Source: Skermanella sp. TT6 (GTDB lineage: Bacteria > Pseudomonadota > Alphaproteobacteria > Azospirillales > Azospirillaceae). From it: DNA of 64,000 bases. Within the stretch, counting starts at the first letter, position 1, and each line of letters opens with the position of its first letter. Positions 10,840 to 19,495 of this stretch are shown here, in pieces. The stretch is taken from assembly GCF_016653635.2 (NCBI RefSeq), contig NZ_CP067420.1:1495501-1559500 (forward strand). The letters run 5' to 3'. The position numbers and the translations under genes are program-made. Under the pieces are notes generated by a model that saw only the letters and a list, made by a program, of their open reading frames with translations, searched no databases and was not told the origin of the DNA.

Positions 10840-11576
10840 TGCCGCAGGACGTTTCGATGCCCGACCTGGCCGCGTTCGGCCTGTTCCTGGCCGCATGGTG
10901 CAGCTACACGCTGGTCATGGACCATCTCGCCAGCGGCCTGTGGGGCGTCAACCAGCATCTCAAGCTGCTCCGGGGCGAATGGATGCGCCGGATGCTGGAC
11001 CGCGAGAACAGGATCATGGATACCGCCCTGGTCGGGCACACCATCCACTCCGTGACCTTCTTCGCCTCCACCTCCATGCTGGTGCTGGCCGGCCTCGTCG
11101 GGCTGCTCGGCTCGGTCGACGCGGCGCACGGCATGCTGAGCCAGCTCAGCGTCGCCAACCCGGTCAGCCGCGAGTTCTTCGAGCTGAAGATCCTGCTGCT
11201 GTTCGGCATCTTCATCTTCGGCTTCATGAAGTTCACCTGGGCGATCCGCCAGTACAATTACTGCTGCGCCATGATGGGCAGCGCCCCCATGCCGCCCCTG
11301 GCCACGGCCGACCGCGACGCCTACGCGGAGGAGATCGGCACGGTGTTGAGCCTCGCCGGGGCCAGCTTCAACGGCGGGCTGAGGGCCTATTACTTCGCGC
11401 TGGCGGCGCTGACCTGGTTCATCGGCCCGTACCTGTTCATGGCCGCCACCCTGTGGGTCGTCATGATCCTGCTCCGCCGCCAGTTCGTCTCCCGGACCTT
11501 CCGCGCGATGCACCGCCACGCCGAGAAGCTCCAGGACGGGGATGGGCAGCGATCCGGGGAGGATCACCGGTCCTGA
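10836..11576 (+). CDS. DUF599 family membrane protein
   Basis: 246 aa. Hydrophobic stretches near residues 8-25, 65-95, 125-150 and 185-220 indicate four or more membrane segments. The sequence matches the DUF599 family (DLAAFGLFLAAWCSY near the start, then LLLFGIFIFGFMKFTWAIRQYNYC and LAGASFNGGLRAYYFALA). Function is unknown in the family. The ATG at 10836 overlaps the stop of the RHH gene, and GAAGGG just upstream serves as ribosome binding site; a second ATG follows directly at 10839. The 3' end overlaps the end of the convergent TauE/SafE gene by 13 bp. Confidence 0.8.
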   Translation: MMPQDVSMPDLAAFGLFLAAWCSYTLVMDHLASGLWGVNQHLKLLRGEWMRRMLDRENRIMDTALVGHTIHSVTFFASTSMLVLAGLVGLLGSVDAAHGMLSQLSVANPVSREFFELKILLLFGIFIFGFMKFTWAIRQYNYCCAMMGSAPMPPLATADRDAYAEEIGTVLSLAGASFNGGLRAYYFALAALTWFIGPYLFMAATLWVVMILLRRQFVSRTFRAMHRHAEKLQDGDGQRSGEDHRS

Positions 11577-12427
11577 GGCCGGAGCGGCGGCACCGCCGCC
11601 TTCCGCGTCCGGGCGGCCAGCATCTTGAGCGCGGACACCGCCAGGATCAGCCCCAGCACCAGCTTGAGCAGCCCGGCAGGCACCATTCCCACCAGTCCGG
11701 CGCCGAGGACGGCGCCGACCGCGGATCCGGCTGTCATGGGGGCCACGACGTCAACCAGCGGGCCGCGGCTCCGGTAGGCTCCCTGGCGCCAATACCGGAC
11801 CACCCCGACCAGCACCGTCGGCAGGCTGATGATCAGGCTGGCGGTTCCGGCCGTCTTGACGTCCGTGCCGAAGACGAAAATGAAGGTCGGTATGATCAGC
11901 TCGCCGCCGGCCACCCCGAGCAGGCTGCTGACCATGCCGATGGCGGCTCCGGCGGCGATGCCGATCGCGATCCGCAAGGGGACGATATCGGGGAGCCCGA
12001 ACGAGAACCCGACGGGAAGCGCCGCCTCGGCCAGCAGCAGTCCGGCAATGCCGGCCAGGAGCCCGGCCACCAGCAGGGTCAGGGAGCGTTCGGAAAGACG
12101 GCCGAGCAGGCCGGTCCCGAACCAAGCCGCCGCCACGGCTCCGGCCGCCACGGCCAGGATCTCTCCGGCCAGCGGGCCGAGGGCCGGGAAGGACGAGAAG
12201 GCAAGCCGGGCAACCAGCGACACGATCACCGTGGCCAGGCTGATCAGCAGGTTGAACCGGACGGCCTGGTGGATCGGAAAGCGGAACAGCCCGTGGAGGA
12301 CCGGAAGGCGGAACTCCGCGCCGCCCAGGCCGATCAGCCCGCCGAGCACGCCGATGGCGCCGCCCAGCCCGAACGCCCGGGCGCGCCATGAATCCTTGGT
12401 GCCATGCGGTTCCGAATCGCTCATCAC
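11564..12427 (-). CDS. TauE/SafE-family sulfite/anion exporter
   Basis: 287 aa polytopic membrane protein of the TSUP family, which moves sulfite, sulfoacetate or related organic anions. Two repeated glycine-rich halves are visible: GGAIGVLGGLIGLGGAEFRLP near residue 23 and GMVSSLLGVAGGELIIPTFIF near residue 160. Seven or eight hydrophobic helices lie between residues 20 and 270. The length is typical. It sits alone and reads towards the DUF599 gene with a 13-bp 3' overlap. The substrate cannot be assigned. Confidence 0.85.
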   Translation of the reverse strand: MMSDSEPHGTKDSWRARAFGLGGAIGVLGGLIGLGGAEFRLPVLHGLFRFPIHQAVRFNLLISLATVIVSLVARLAFSSFPALGPLAGEILAVAAGAVAAAWFGTGLLGRLSERSLTLLVAGLLAGIAGLLLAEAALPVGFSFGLPDIVPLRIAIGIAAGAAIGMVSSLLGVAGGELIIPTFIFVFGTDVKTAGTASLIISLPTVLVGVVRYWRQGAYRSRGPLVDVVAPMTAGSAVGAVLGAGLVGMVPAGLLKLVLGLILAVSALKMLAARTRKAAVPPLRPQDR

Positions 12428-12484
12428 GGTGGGATACGGCGATTTCCGGTCCGCGGCAATGCGACCGATCGGCCGGCGGCGTTC

Positions 12485-12667
12485 CTACTTCTTGAAGAAC
12501 GCCTCTGCGCCGCTGCGATGCGCCTGCTTGGCGGCGATGGCGCCCTCGGCCCGCTCGATCTCGCCCTGCAGGGTGGCGATGTAGTCGCGCAGTTCGTCGA
12601 TGGACATCACCGTCAGGTCCTTCTTGGCCGCGGGCTTCTTCGCGGGTTCCAGCTCTTCCAGGTTCAC
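12485..12667 (-). CDS. DUF1192 family protein
   Basis: 60 aa. A lysine/alanine-rich start (EPAKKPAAKKD) is followed by MSIDELRDYIATLQGEIERAE and a helical tail ending AEAFFKK, the characteristic DUF1192 pattern of alphaproteobacteria. It starts with GTG, preceded by GGGAGG at good spacing. It is divergent from the quinone oxidoreductase gene, an arrangement that I recall as common in this class. Function is unknown; the helical pattern suggests a small coiled-coil protein. Confidence 0.8.
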   Translation of the reverse strand: MNLEELEPAKKPAAKKDLTVMSIDELRDYIATLQGEIERAEGAIAAKQAHRSGAEAFFKK

Positions 12668-12823
12668 GTCTCGTCCTCCCGCTTCGCTTGGTCCAGGGCC
12701 GCCCGGGGAGCGGTCCGGGGTAAATCACGGTGCGCCACCCCCGAGTCCGCTTGTATCGACCTTCCCCGAGGGGTACATGTGCAATCTATCCCGCAATCGA
12801 TCGAAGCCTACAAGAGGAAGCCC

Positions 12824-13831
12824 ATGGCCTCCGCCCTGCCGCACACCATGACCGCGATCGAGATCTCCGCCCCCGGCGGTCCCGACGTGCTGCGACCGAC
12901 GACCCGACCGGTTCCCCAGCCCGGGCCGGGCGAGGTGCTGATCCGTGTCGCGGCGGCCGGCGTCAACCGGCCCGACGTGCTTCAGCGCCAGGGGGCCTAT
13001 CCGCCGCCGCCCGGCGCCTCCGACCTTCCCGGCCTGGAAGTGGCCGGCGAGATCGCGGCGGTCGGCTCCGGTGTCGCGGACCTCCAGGTCGGCCAGCAGG
13101 TCTGCGCCCTGACGCCGGGCGGCGGCTATGCCGAGTTCTGCGTGACGCCGGCTCCCCAGGTGCTCCCGGTCCCCCGGGGGTTGAGCCTGACCGAGGCCGG
13201 CGGCGTGCCGGAGACCTTCTTCACCGTCTGGACCAACGTGTTCGACCGCGGGCGCCTGGCCGAGGGCGAATCGCTGCTGATCCACGGCGGCTCCAGCGGC
13301 ATCGGAACGACGGCCATCCAGCTGGGCAAGGCGTTCGGCGCGCGGGTCTTCACGACCGCCGGCAGCGCCGACAAGTGCCGGGCTTGCGAGCGGCTCGGCG
13401 CCGACCGGGCGATCGACTACAAGACCGAGGACTATGCCGCCGTCGTCAAGGAGCTGACCGGCGGCAAGGGCGTGGACGTGGTCCTCGACATGGTCGGCGG
13501 CGACTATGTCCAGCGCGACATAGACTGCATGGCGCCCGATGGCAGGCATGTCAGCATCGCTTTCCTGGGCGGCTCCAAGGTCACGCTGAACATGACGCCC
13601 GTGATGGTCAAGCGGCTGACCCTGACCGGCTCGACCCTGCGGCCGCGCACCGTGGCCGACAAGGGTCGCATCGCCGCCGCCCTGCGGGAGAAGGTCTGGC
13701 CGCTGATCGAGGCCGGCAAGGTCAAGCCGCTGATTTACAAGACATACCCGTTCCGGGAGGCCGCCGCCGCCCATGCCCTGATGGAGACCAGCAGCCATAT
13801 CGGCAAGATCGTCCTGACCTTCGACGCCTGA
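12824..13831 (+). CDS. NAD(P)H quinone oxidoreductase, PIG3/zeta-crystallin type
   Basis: 335 aa zinc-independent medium-chain reductase. The N-terminal GroES-like domain contains VLIRVAAAGVNRPDVLQRQG and PPPGASDLPGLEVAGEI. The Rossmann domain has the nucleotide motif GGSSGIGTTAIQLGKAFG and the family block GADRAIDYKTEDYAA. The enzyme reduces quinones with NADPH in the cytosol. AAGAGGAAG lies directly before the ATG at 12824; a second in-frame ATG at 12848 is also possible. It is followed on the same strand by trcR after a 142-bp gap, so the two may have separate promoters. Confidence 0.88.
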   Translation: MASALPHTMTAIEISAPGGPDVLRPTTRPVPQPGPGEVLIRVAAAGVNRPDVLQRQGAYPPPPGASDLPGLEVAGEIAAVGSGVADLQVGQQVCALTPGGGYAEFCVTPAPQVLPVPRGLSLTEAGGVPETFFTVWTNVFDRGRLAEGESLLIHGGSSGIGTTAIQLGKAFGARVFTTAGSADKCRACERLGADRAIDYKTEDYAAVVKELTGGKGVDVVLDMVGGDYVQRDIDCMAPDGRHVSIAFLGGSKVTLNMTPVMVKRLTLTGSTLRPRTVADKGRIAAALREKVWPLIEAGKVKPLIYKTYPFREAAAAHALMETSSHIGKIVLTFDA

Positions 13832-13973
13832 GTTGAAGGCCCGGGCAGGCCTCGAGTACATACACGCCATAGACGACCAACCTGCTCGCCGACGCTGTCC
13901 CGACACCCTATATTGGATATCAAGGGTCGCGCTTGCGCAACGACGAGCCAGCCAGAGAGTTTCCGGAGGACCG

Positions 13974-14675
13974 ATGCCCCTGCCATTGATGCCGAAAGCG
14001 ACCGCCGTCTGGCTGGTCGAGAACACCGCGCTCACCTTCGAGCAGATCGCAGCCTTCTGTGGCCTTCACTCGCTGGAGATCAAGGCGATCGCCGACGGCG
14101 AAGTGGCGGTCGGCATGGTCGGGCTCGACCCGATCGCCAACGGCCAGCTCTCCAAGGAGGAGATCGAGCGGTGCGAGAAGGATCCCGACGCCAAGCTCCG
14201 GCTTCTCGTCCAGGACCTGCCGCAGCCGGTCGCCCGTTCCAAGGGGCCGCGCTACACCCCGGTGACCAAGCGCGGCGACAAGCCGGACGCCATCGCCTGG
14301 ATCGTCAAGCAGTTTCCCGACCTGTCCGATGCCCAGGTCAGCCGCCTGATCGGCACGACCAAGCCGACCATCGCCGCCGTGCGCGACCGGACCCACTGGA
14401 ACACGCCCAACATCAAGCCGCGCAGCCCCGTGCTGCTCGGCCTGTGCACCCAGCGCGAGCTGGAGGAGGCGATCGCCACGATCCGTCGCCCGGGCGGCGC
14501 CCCGGTCACGATGGCCGACGAGGAGGGCGACGATCAGGAGTACGAGGGTGAAGGCGGCTCCGGCTTCGCCGACGAGCCCGCTGCCGCCGGGCGCGATGAC
14601 GACGACGAACACGACCGGGGCCGCGACAAATACGCCGGCGGCTACGGTTCCGACCTGGACGAGACGGTAGACTGA
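13974..14675 (+). CDS. trcR: Cell cycle transcriptional regulator TrcR (DUF1013)
   Basis: 233 aa. Residues 1-170 match the alphaproteobacterial DUF1013 family: MPKATAVWLVENTALTFEQIA, GLHSLEIKAIADGE and the helix-turn-helix-like LSDAQVSRLIGTTKPTI, then NIKPRSPVLLGLCTQ. In Caulobacter this family includes TrcR, an RNA-polymerase-associated regulator. The C-terminal ~55 residues are very acidic and low in complexity (EEGDDQEYEGEGG onward). A strong GGAGGA (13965-13970) precedes the ATG, which rules out longer in-frame starts from 13833. It is followed 6 bp later by ubiX on the same strand, so they are probably cotranscribed. Confidence 0.88.
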   Translation: MPLPLMPKATAVWLVENTALTFEQIAAFCGLHSLEIKAIADGEVAVGMVGLDPIANGQLSKEEIERCEKDPDAKLRLLVQDLPQPVARSKGPRYTPVTKRGDKPDAIAWIVKQFPDLSDAQVSRLIGTTKPTIAAVRDRTHWNTPNIKPRSPVLLGLCTQRELEEAIATIRRPGGAPVTMADEEGDDQEYEGEGGSGFADEPAAAGRDDDDEHDRGRDKYAGGYGSDLDETVD

Positions 14676-14681
14676 TCCGCC

Positions 14682-15308
14682 ATGGATGACATCGCCGCCG
14701 GTCGCCCGCTCCGCCTCGTCGTCGGGATCAGCGGCGCGTCGGGCGTGATGTACGGCGTCCGCCTGCTGGAGGCGCTGAACCGGCTCGGCGTCGAATCCCA
14801 TCTGGTGATGAGCCGGTCGGCGGAAGTGACCCTGGCGTGCGAGACGGACCTGAAGATCGCCGACGTGCGCGCGCTGGCGACCGTGGCCTATCCCATTCAG
14901 GACATCGGCGCCGCCATCTCCAGCGGCAGTTTCCGCACCCTGGGCATGGTGGTGGCGCCGTGCTCGATCCGGACCATGAGCGAGATCGCCACCGGCGTCA
15001 CCTCCACGCTGCTGACCCGGGCGGCCGACGTGGTCCTGAAGGAGCGCCGCCGCCTCGTCCTGATGGTCCGGGAAACCCCGCTCCATCTCGGCCATCTGCG
15101 CACGCTGGTGTCGCTCGCCGAGATGGGCGCCGTGATCGCCCCGCCGGTCCCGGCCCTCTATGCGCGCCCGGACTCGGTGGATGCCCTGATCGACCACACC
15201 GTCGGGCGTGTCCTGGACATGTTCGACCTGGATGCCGGCCTGGTCCGCCGCTGGGGCGAGCCGGCGGAGGAAGGCGGCGTCAGACGCGGGCGGTCACCCG
15301 CGCCCTGA
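14682..15308 (+). CDS. ubiX: Flavin prenyltransferase UbiX
   Basis: 208 aa. Makes prenylated FMN from dimethylallyl phosphate and FMN, the cofactor of the UbiD decarboxylase in ubiquinone synthesis. Motifs: GISGASGVMYG at residue 16, the SSGSF phosphate-binding segment, MVVAPCSIRTMSEIATG, and RRLVLMVRETPLHLGHLRTL near residue 125. It begins 6 bp after trcR, suggesting one transcript. No ubiD is visible in this window. Confidence 0.94.
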   Translation: MDDIAAGRPLRLVVGISGASGVMYGVRLLEALNRLGVESHLVMSRSAEVTLACETDLKIADVRALATVAYPIQDIGAAISSGSFRTLGMVVAPCSIRTMSEIATGVTSTLLTRAADVVLKERRRLVLMVRETPLHLGHLRTLVSLAEMGAVIAPPVPALYARPDSVDALIDHTVGRVLDMFDLDAGLVRRWGEPAEEGGVRRGRSPAP

Positions 15309-15342
15309 ACGGCGCTCCGGCCCGGATCGCGGGGATGTCGCC

Positions 15343-15645
15343 CTATACCGCCCGTCCGGCGTGGCGAAGCGCCGCTCTGGCCAAGGCCTTCGGCTCCGGG
15401 CAGAACTCGCCGTCGATCTGGAAACTGTGGATCCAGTCGGCCAGATGATCGACCGCGTCGCGCGGCGGAATGCGCATCAGGTGCTGGGCGGTCTCGCCGG
15501 GGTCCACGTGGCACCGGGCGAAGAGCATCGCGACCGTCACCGTCGATCCCGCGTTCTCGTATCCCAGTTCGAACTTGAGCAGGCGCCGGGCGCGTTCCTC
15601 GACGGTCGGTGTACAGCCTTTGAGCGTGAACATGAGTTCCATCAT
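15343..15645 (-). CDS. Hypothetical protein
   Basis: About 100 aa from ATG 15645; a longer in-frame start at 15699 would add 18 residues but has no visible ribosome binding site, while AAGGAA lies upstream of 15645. I do not recognise the family. The sequence looks soluble and globular (MFTLKGCTPTVEERARRLL, ARCHVDPGETAQHLMRI, AVDHLADWIHSFQIDGEFCPEP), with three cysteines and no membrane segment. It is downstream of the TIGR02444 gene on the same strand (about 105 bp) and converges with ubiX. It could be a third member of the pfkA transcript. Confidence 0.55.
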   Translation of the reverse strand: MMELMFTLKGCTPTVEERARRLLKFELGYENAGSTVTVAMLFARCHVDPGETAQHLMRIPPRDAVDHLADWIHSFQIDGEFCPEPKALARAALRHAGRAV

Positions 15646-15750
15646 CGCGCCGGTGCTTTCCTTGGAAATTCGGCCTGCCCGCATCCATTGCCGTTCCATG
15701 ACAGGATAGACGCTGCTGCCCCGATATCTTCAGGAAACTCCTTGGTGAGC

Positions 15751-16290
15751 CTAAAGTTCGATGGCGCTCCCGATCGAATATGCCGTTCCGGCGATGGCGC
15801 GGAGCGCTTCCCGGCCTTCTTCCTCCAGGTCCGGAACCACGAGTTGCAGATTGGCGAGCACCAGTTCCGGCGAGGGCTGCCCCGACGCCGCGGCAGCGGG
15901 AAGGCGGCCGGCCAGCACCTCCAGTTCGATCCGTTCGGCCTCGATCTCGATCGCCTGGATCCCGGCGCGCAATTCGCCGGTCCGGCCGCTCGGCGCGGGC
16001 GGGGGACCATGCTTGAGCCGGCGCCTGACCGCGCGCAGCGGCCGGACCACCTCCTCGTGCCAGGCCTCGACCGCCGTCCGGGCCGCGGCCAGGTCCTGGG
16101 CCGACAGGCCGATGCCGCGCGCGGCCCCGGCCCAGGCGGCGAACAGCAGCACCGTCACGTCGCACCCGTGCCGGTCCTGGAGCATCAGGCACCGGTCCGA
16201 CACGCCCGGCCGGCCGTAGAGCGCCAGGGCGAACCGCCACAGGTCACCGGCGGGGTCCGCCGCCGGGTCCCCGCCGCCGTCAGTCGCCAA
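15751..16290 (-). CDS. TIGR02444 family protein
   Basis: 179 aa. The N-terminal half carries the family pattern DLWRFALALYGRPGVSDRCLMLQDRHGCDVTVLLF split over residues 16-50, followed by WHEEVVRPLRAVRRRLK. These proteins (also called DUF2390) are widespread but of unknown function. Its ATG overlaps the last 11 bases of pfkA, so it is translationally coupled to it. The C-terminal half is alanine/glutamate-rich and helical. Confidence 0.8.
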   Translation of the reverse strand: MATDGGGDPAADPAGDLWRFALALYGRPGVSDRCLMLQDRHGCDVTVLLFAAWAGAARGIGLSAQDLAAARTAVEAWHEEVVRPLRAVRRRLKHGPPPAPSGRTGELRAGIQAIEIEAERIELEVLAGRLPAAAASGQPSPELVLANLQLVVPDLEEEGREALRAIAGTAYSIGSAIEL

Positions 16291-17365
16291 GGCATATGCC
16301 CAGGCCGCGGGCGGTCTTGACCAGCGCGCCGTCCAGCTCGACCGCCTGGTAGCGGGCGATGGCGTCCTCGATCGAGACGTCGATCACCTCGCGGTTGGAC
16401 CAGGCGACCATGCGGTCGAACTTGCCCTCGGCGATCAGGTCGACCGCATGGACGCCGAAGGCCGAGGCGATCAGCCGGTCGCGCGGGCTGGGCATGCTGC
16501 CGCGCTGGACGTGGCCCAGCACCGTCACGCGGGTCTCGGCGCCCGTGGCGGCGGCGATCTGCTCGCCGATATAGTTGCCGATGCCGCCGAAGCGCTTCTC
16601 GCCGCCCTGGTATTCCTTCTGGATCTCCTTGCCCTCGCTGGTCTTCACGGCCTCCGACACCACGACCAGCGCGAAGTTCCGGCCCTGGTTGCGGACCTGC
16701 CGGATCTTGTCGGCGATGCGGTCCATCTGGAAGGGGATCTCCGGGATCAGGATCACGTCGGCTCCGCCGGCGATGCCGGCCGCCAGCGCGATGTGGCCCG
16801 CGTCGCGGCCCATCACCTCCAGCACCATGACGCGGGCGTGGCTGGCCGCCGTCGGCTGCAGCCGATCCAGCGCCTCGGTCGCGACGGCGACCGCGGTGTC
16901 GTAGCCGACCGACACCTCCGTCAGGCCGAGGTCGTTGTCGATCGTCTTGGGCACGCCGACCAGGTTCATGCCGCACTGCTGGGCCAGCTTCCGCAGGATC
17001 GCGAAGCTGCCGTCGCCGCCGATGCCGATCAGCGCGTCCAGGCCCATCTCCCGGTAGCCGCCGGCGATCTCGGCGCTGCGGTCCTTCACGGTCCCGTCGG
17101 ACATGGGAAAGGCGAACGGGTTTCCCCGGTTGGTCGTGCCCAGGATCGTCCCGCCCTGACGCATCATGGAGCTTCCGACCATGTCCAGGTCGAGCACCTC
17201 GTACTGGACCGGCCGGGACAGCAGGCCCATGGTGCCTTCCTTGATCCCGATGACCTGCCAGCCGTAGGTCAGCGTCGCCCGGTGGACCACCGCGCGGATC
17301 ACCGCGTTGAGACCCGCGCAGTCGCCGCCGCTGGTCAGGATGCCGATGCGCTTTTCACCCTTCAT
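16280..17365 (-). CDS. pfkA: 6-phosphofructokinase with mixed ATP/PPi-type active site
   Basis: 361 aa. Phosphorylates fructose 6-phosphate to the 1,6-bisphosphate in glycolysis. Family motifs: GILTSGGDCAGLNAVIRA at the start, GGTILGTTNRGNPF, GGDGS (donor-binding), PKTIDND (catalytic Asp), MGRDAGHIA and GHVQRGS. GGDGS has Gly at the position that favours ATP, whereas the Lys in PKTIDND is the residue typical of PPi-dependent enzymes; ATP use is likely but not certain. It heads an operon with the TIGR02444 gene (11-bp overlap) and is divergent from the DUF465 gene. Confidence 0.92.
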   Translation of the reverse strand: MKGEKRIGILTSGGDCAGLNAVIRAVVHRATLTYGWQVIGIKEGTMGLLSRPVQYEVLDLDMVGSSMMRQGGTILGTTNRGNPFAFPMSDGTVKDRSAEIAGGYREMGLDALIGIGGDGSFAILRKLAQQCGMNLVGVPKTIDNDLGLTEVSVGYDTAVAVATEALDRLQPTAASHARVMVLEVMGRDAGHIALAAGIAGGADVILIPEIPFQMDRIADKIRQVRNQGRNFALVVVSEAVKTSEGKEIQKEYQGGEKRFGGIGNYIGEQIAAATGAETRVTVLGHVQRGSMPSPRDRLIASAFGVHAVDLIAEGKFDRMVAWSNREVIDVSIEDAIARYQAVELDGALVKTARGLGICLGD

Positions 17366-17562
17366 GTCCGCCCGTCTTTCGCTGTGACCGGTGTCGAGGC
17401 CCCGTAAAGGGCCAGGGCAGTGTTACCAAACCGCGCCAATGCCGCAACCACCCATGCAAGGCTCTCACGGGTGGCGCCGAATTCTGTTATAACGCGCCCT
17501 CGACATCCCGGCCCGGATCGGTCCGGGCGGCCCCGGCTTTGCACGAAGATGCGTACCTACCG

Positions 17563-17763
17563 ATGAATGAACAGGAAATTTTGCAGCAGAAGCTGGCGTC
17601 GCTTCGCAGCGAGCACCGCGACCTCGACGATGTGATCGCCCGCATCGGCGAGCAGGCTCCCTTCGACCAGCTCCAGATCCAGCGGTTGAAGAAACGCAAG
17701 CTGCTGCTCAAGGACCAGATCGCCCGGCTGGAAAGCCGGCTACTGCCCGACATCATCGCCTGA
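17563..17763 (+). CDS. DUF465 / YdcH-family protein
   Basis: 66 aa, highly charged and helical: [20 protein letters not shown] and [19 protein letters not shown] are the family hallmark. Function is unknown; likely a small cytoplasmic coiled-coil protein. The ATG at 17563 gives the usual N-terminus (MNEQEILQQ); an in-frame TTG at 17539 would add eight residues. No clear Shine-Dalgarno sequence is visible before it. It is divergent from pfkA and followed by purE after a gap that holds the purE promoter. Confidence 0.8.
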   Translation: MNEQEILQQKLASLRSEHRDLDDVIARIGEQAPFDQLQIQRLKKRKLLLKDQIARLESRLLPDIIA

Positions 17764-17774
17764 CGGGCGCGGGC

Positions 17775-17802
17775 TTGCCCCGGGGCCCCGCGTTCCTATA
17801 AT
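17775..17802 (+). promoter_or_regulatory. Sigma-70 promoter for purEK
   Basis: TTGCCC (17775-17780), a 16-bp spacer and a perfect TATAAT (17797-17802). It lies in the gap between the DUF465 stop and the purE start, about 40 bp before the GTG. Confidence 0.6.
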
Positions 17803-17839
17803 CGCCGTTTTCCAAACTTCGAGCATCGGGCCGCCCACA

Positions 17840-18370
17840 GTGACCAGCGCCAACGCAACACCGATCCCCGATTCCGCCCCGGCGCCGCTGGTCGGCATCA
17901 TCATGGGCAGCCAGTCCGACTGGCCGACCATGAAGCACGGCGCCGACGTCCTCGACGCGCTCGGCGTCCCGTTCGAGGCCCGCATCGTCTCGGCCCACCG
18001 CACGCCGCAGCGCCTCTACGAATACGCCTCGGGCGCCCGCGACCGCGGCATCAAGGTGATCGTGGCCGGTGCCGGCGGCGCCGCCCATCTGCCCGGCATG
18101 GCCGCCGCGATGACCCCGCTGCCGGTGTTCGGCGTGCCGATCGAGAGCCATTCGCTGAAAGGCATGGACAGCCTGCTGTCCATCGTCCAGATGCCCGGCG
18201 GCATACCCGTCGGGACGCTGGCGATCGGCAAGCCCGGCGCCATCAACGCGGCCCTGCTGGCCGCCGCCGTCCTGGCCCTGTCCGACGCGGGCATCGCCCG
18301 GGCGCTCGACGCCTGGCGGGAGCGGCAGACCGGCGCCGTGGCCGAGGTCCCGGCGGAGGCCGCGCCATGA
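17840..18370 (+). CDS. purE: 5-(carboxyamino)imidazole ribonucleotide mutase
   Basis: 176 aa. Class I PurE, which converts N5-CAIR to CAIR in purine synthesis. Motifs: [15 protein letters not shown] near residue 19, [16 protein letters not shown], the [11 protein letters not shown] loop and [20 protein letters not shown]. The GTG at 17840 is the only start that keeps the N-terminal strand before GSQSDW; the next ATG falls inside this motif. Its end overlaps the purK start by 4 bp (ATGA), so translation is coupled. Confidence 0.95.
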   Translation: MTSANATPIPDSAPAPLVGIIMGSQSDWPTMKHGADVLDALGVPFEARIVSAHRTPQRLYEYASGARDRGIKVIVAGAGGAAHLPGMAAAMTPLPVFGVPIESHSLKGMDSLLSIVQMPGGIPVGTLAIGKPGAINAALLAAAVLALSDAGIARALDAWRERQTGAVAEVPAEAAP

Positions 18371-19482
18371 CCGGCCCCATGACGGGAGGTCCCGTGCGGA
18401 CCGTCGCCCCCGGCGGCACCATCGGCATGCTGGGCGGCGGGCAGCTCGGCCGGATGACGGCGCTTGCGGCGGCCCGGCTGGGCTACAGGACGCATGTCTA
18501 CTCGCCCGACCGGGACAGCCCGTGCGCCCAGGTCACGGCGGCGGAGACCGTGGCCGGCTACGGCGACCACGAGGCGCTGGCCCGGTTCGCCCGCTCGGTC
18601 GACGTGGTCACTCTGGAGTGGGAGAACATCCCGGTCCAGACCGTCGCCTTCCTCGCCAAGTTCGTCCCGGTCCATCCCGGCCCCGGCGTGCTCGCCATCG
18701 CCCAGGACCGCCTGCTGGAGAAGGACTTCGTCAACCGCCTCGGCATCGCCACGGCGCCCTGGCGGCCGGCCCGGTGCCCCGGCCAGGCAGCCTCCGCCTT
18801 CCAGGAGATCGGGACGCCCTGCGTGATGAAGTCGGCCCGCATGGGCTACGACGGCAAGGGCCAGGTCAAGCTGACCGGCGACGTGGCGCCGGTGGACGCC
18901 TGGAAAAGCATCGGCGGCGTGGACGCCATCGTGGAAGGGTTCGTCGATTTCGCGCTGGAGGTCTCGGTGATCGTCGCCCGGGGGCAGGACGGCGCCATGG
19001 CGGCCTATCCGGCGGTCGAGAACCGCCACGCCAACCATATCCTGGACGAGACCATCGCACCCGCCGCCGTGGCGCCGGAGATCGCGGACGAAGCAGGGCG
19101 GATCGCCTGCCGGATCGCCGAGGCGCTCCAGTTCGTCGGCGTGCTGGCGGTGGAGATGTTCGTCACCCGCGATGGCGCGGTGCTGGTCAACGAACTGGCT
19201 CCCCGGCCGCACAATTCCGGCCACTGGACCATCGACGCCTGCGCCGCCAGCCAGTTCGAGCAACTGGTCCGCGCCGTCTGCGGCTTGCCGCTCGGATCGG
19301 TCGAGCGCACCGCCGACGCCGTGATGAAGAACCTGATCGGCTCCGACGCGGACCGGTGGCCGGAACTCCTGGCCGAACCCGGCGCCCGGCTTCATCTCTA
19401 TGGAAAAGCCGAGGCGCGTCCCGGCCGCAAGATGGGCCACGTGACGCGCCTCGTCCCCTTCGGATCCGCGGCCGGAACCTGA
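18367..19482 (+). CDS. purK: 5-(carboxyamino)imidazole ribonucleotide synthase
   Basis: 371 aa ATP-grasp enzyme that makes N5-CAIR from AIR, bicarbonate and ATP, the substrate of PurE. Motifs: [30 protein letters not shown], the ATP-grasp lid [12 protein letters not shown], and [18 protein letters not shown]. It overlaps purE by 4 bp, the classic purEK pair. A few residues before GGTIGML are variable. The gene converges with the DUF2189 membrane protein gene, with 13 bp between stops. Confidence 0.95.
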   Translation: MTGPMTGGPVRTVAPGGTIGMLGGGQLGRMTALAAARLGYRTHVYSPDRDSPCAQVTAAETVAGYGDHEALARFARSVDVVTLEWENIPVQTVAFLAKFVPVHPGPGVLAIAQDRLLEKDFVNRLGIATAPWRPARCPGQAASAFQEIGTPCVMKSARMGYDGKGQVKLTGDVAPVDAWKSIGGVDAIVEGFVDFALEVSVIVARGQDGAMAAYPAVENRHANHILDETIAPAAVAPEIADEAGRIACRIAEALQFVGVLAVEMFVTRDGAVLVNELAPRPHNSGHWTIDACAASQFEQLVRAVCGLPLGSVERTADAVMKNLIGSDADRWPELLAEPGARLHLYGKAEARPGRKMGHVTRLVPFGSAAGT

Positions 19483-19495
19483 CCGGCCCGTCCGC

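Noticed and set aside
17465-17493. Promoter with TATAAC at 17488-17493 before the DUF465 gene
   Set aside because: The -10-like box is good, but no -35 box is present at a suitable distance, so it is not listed as a feature.
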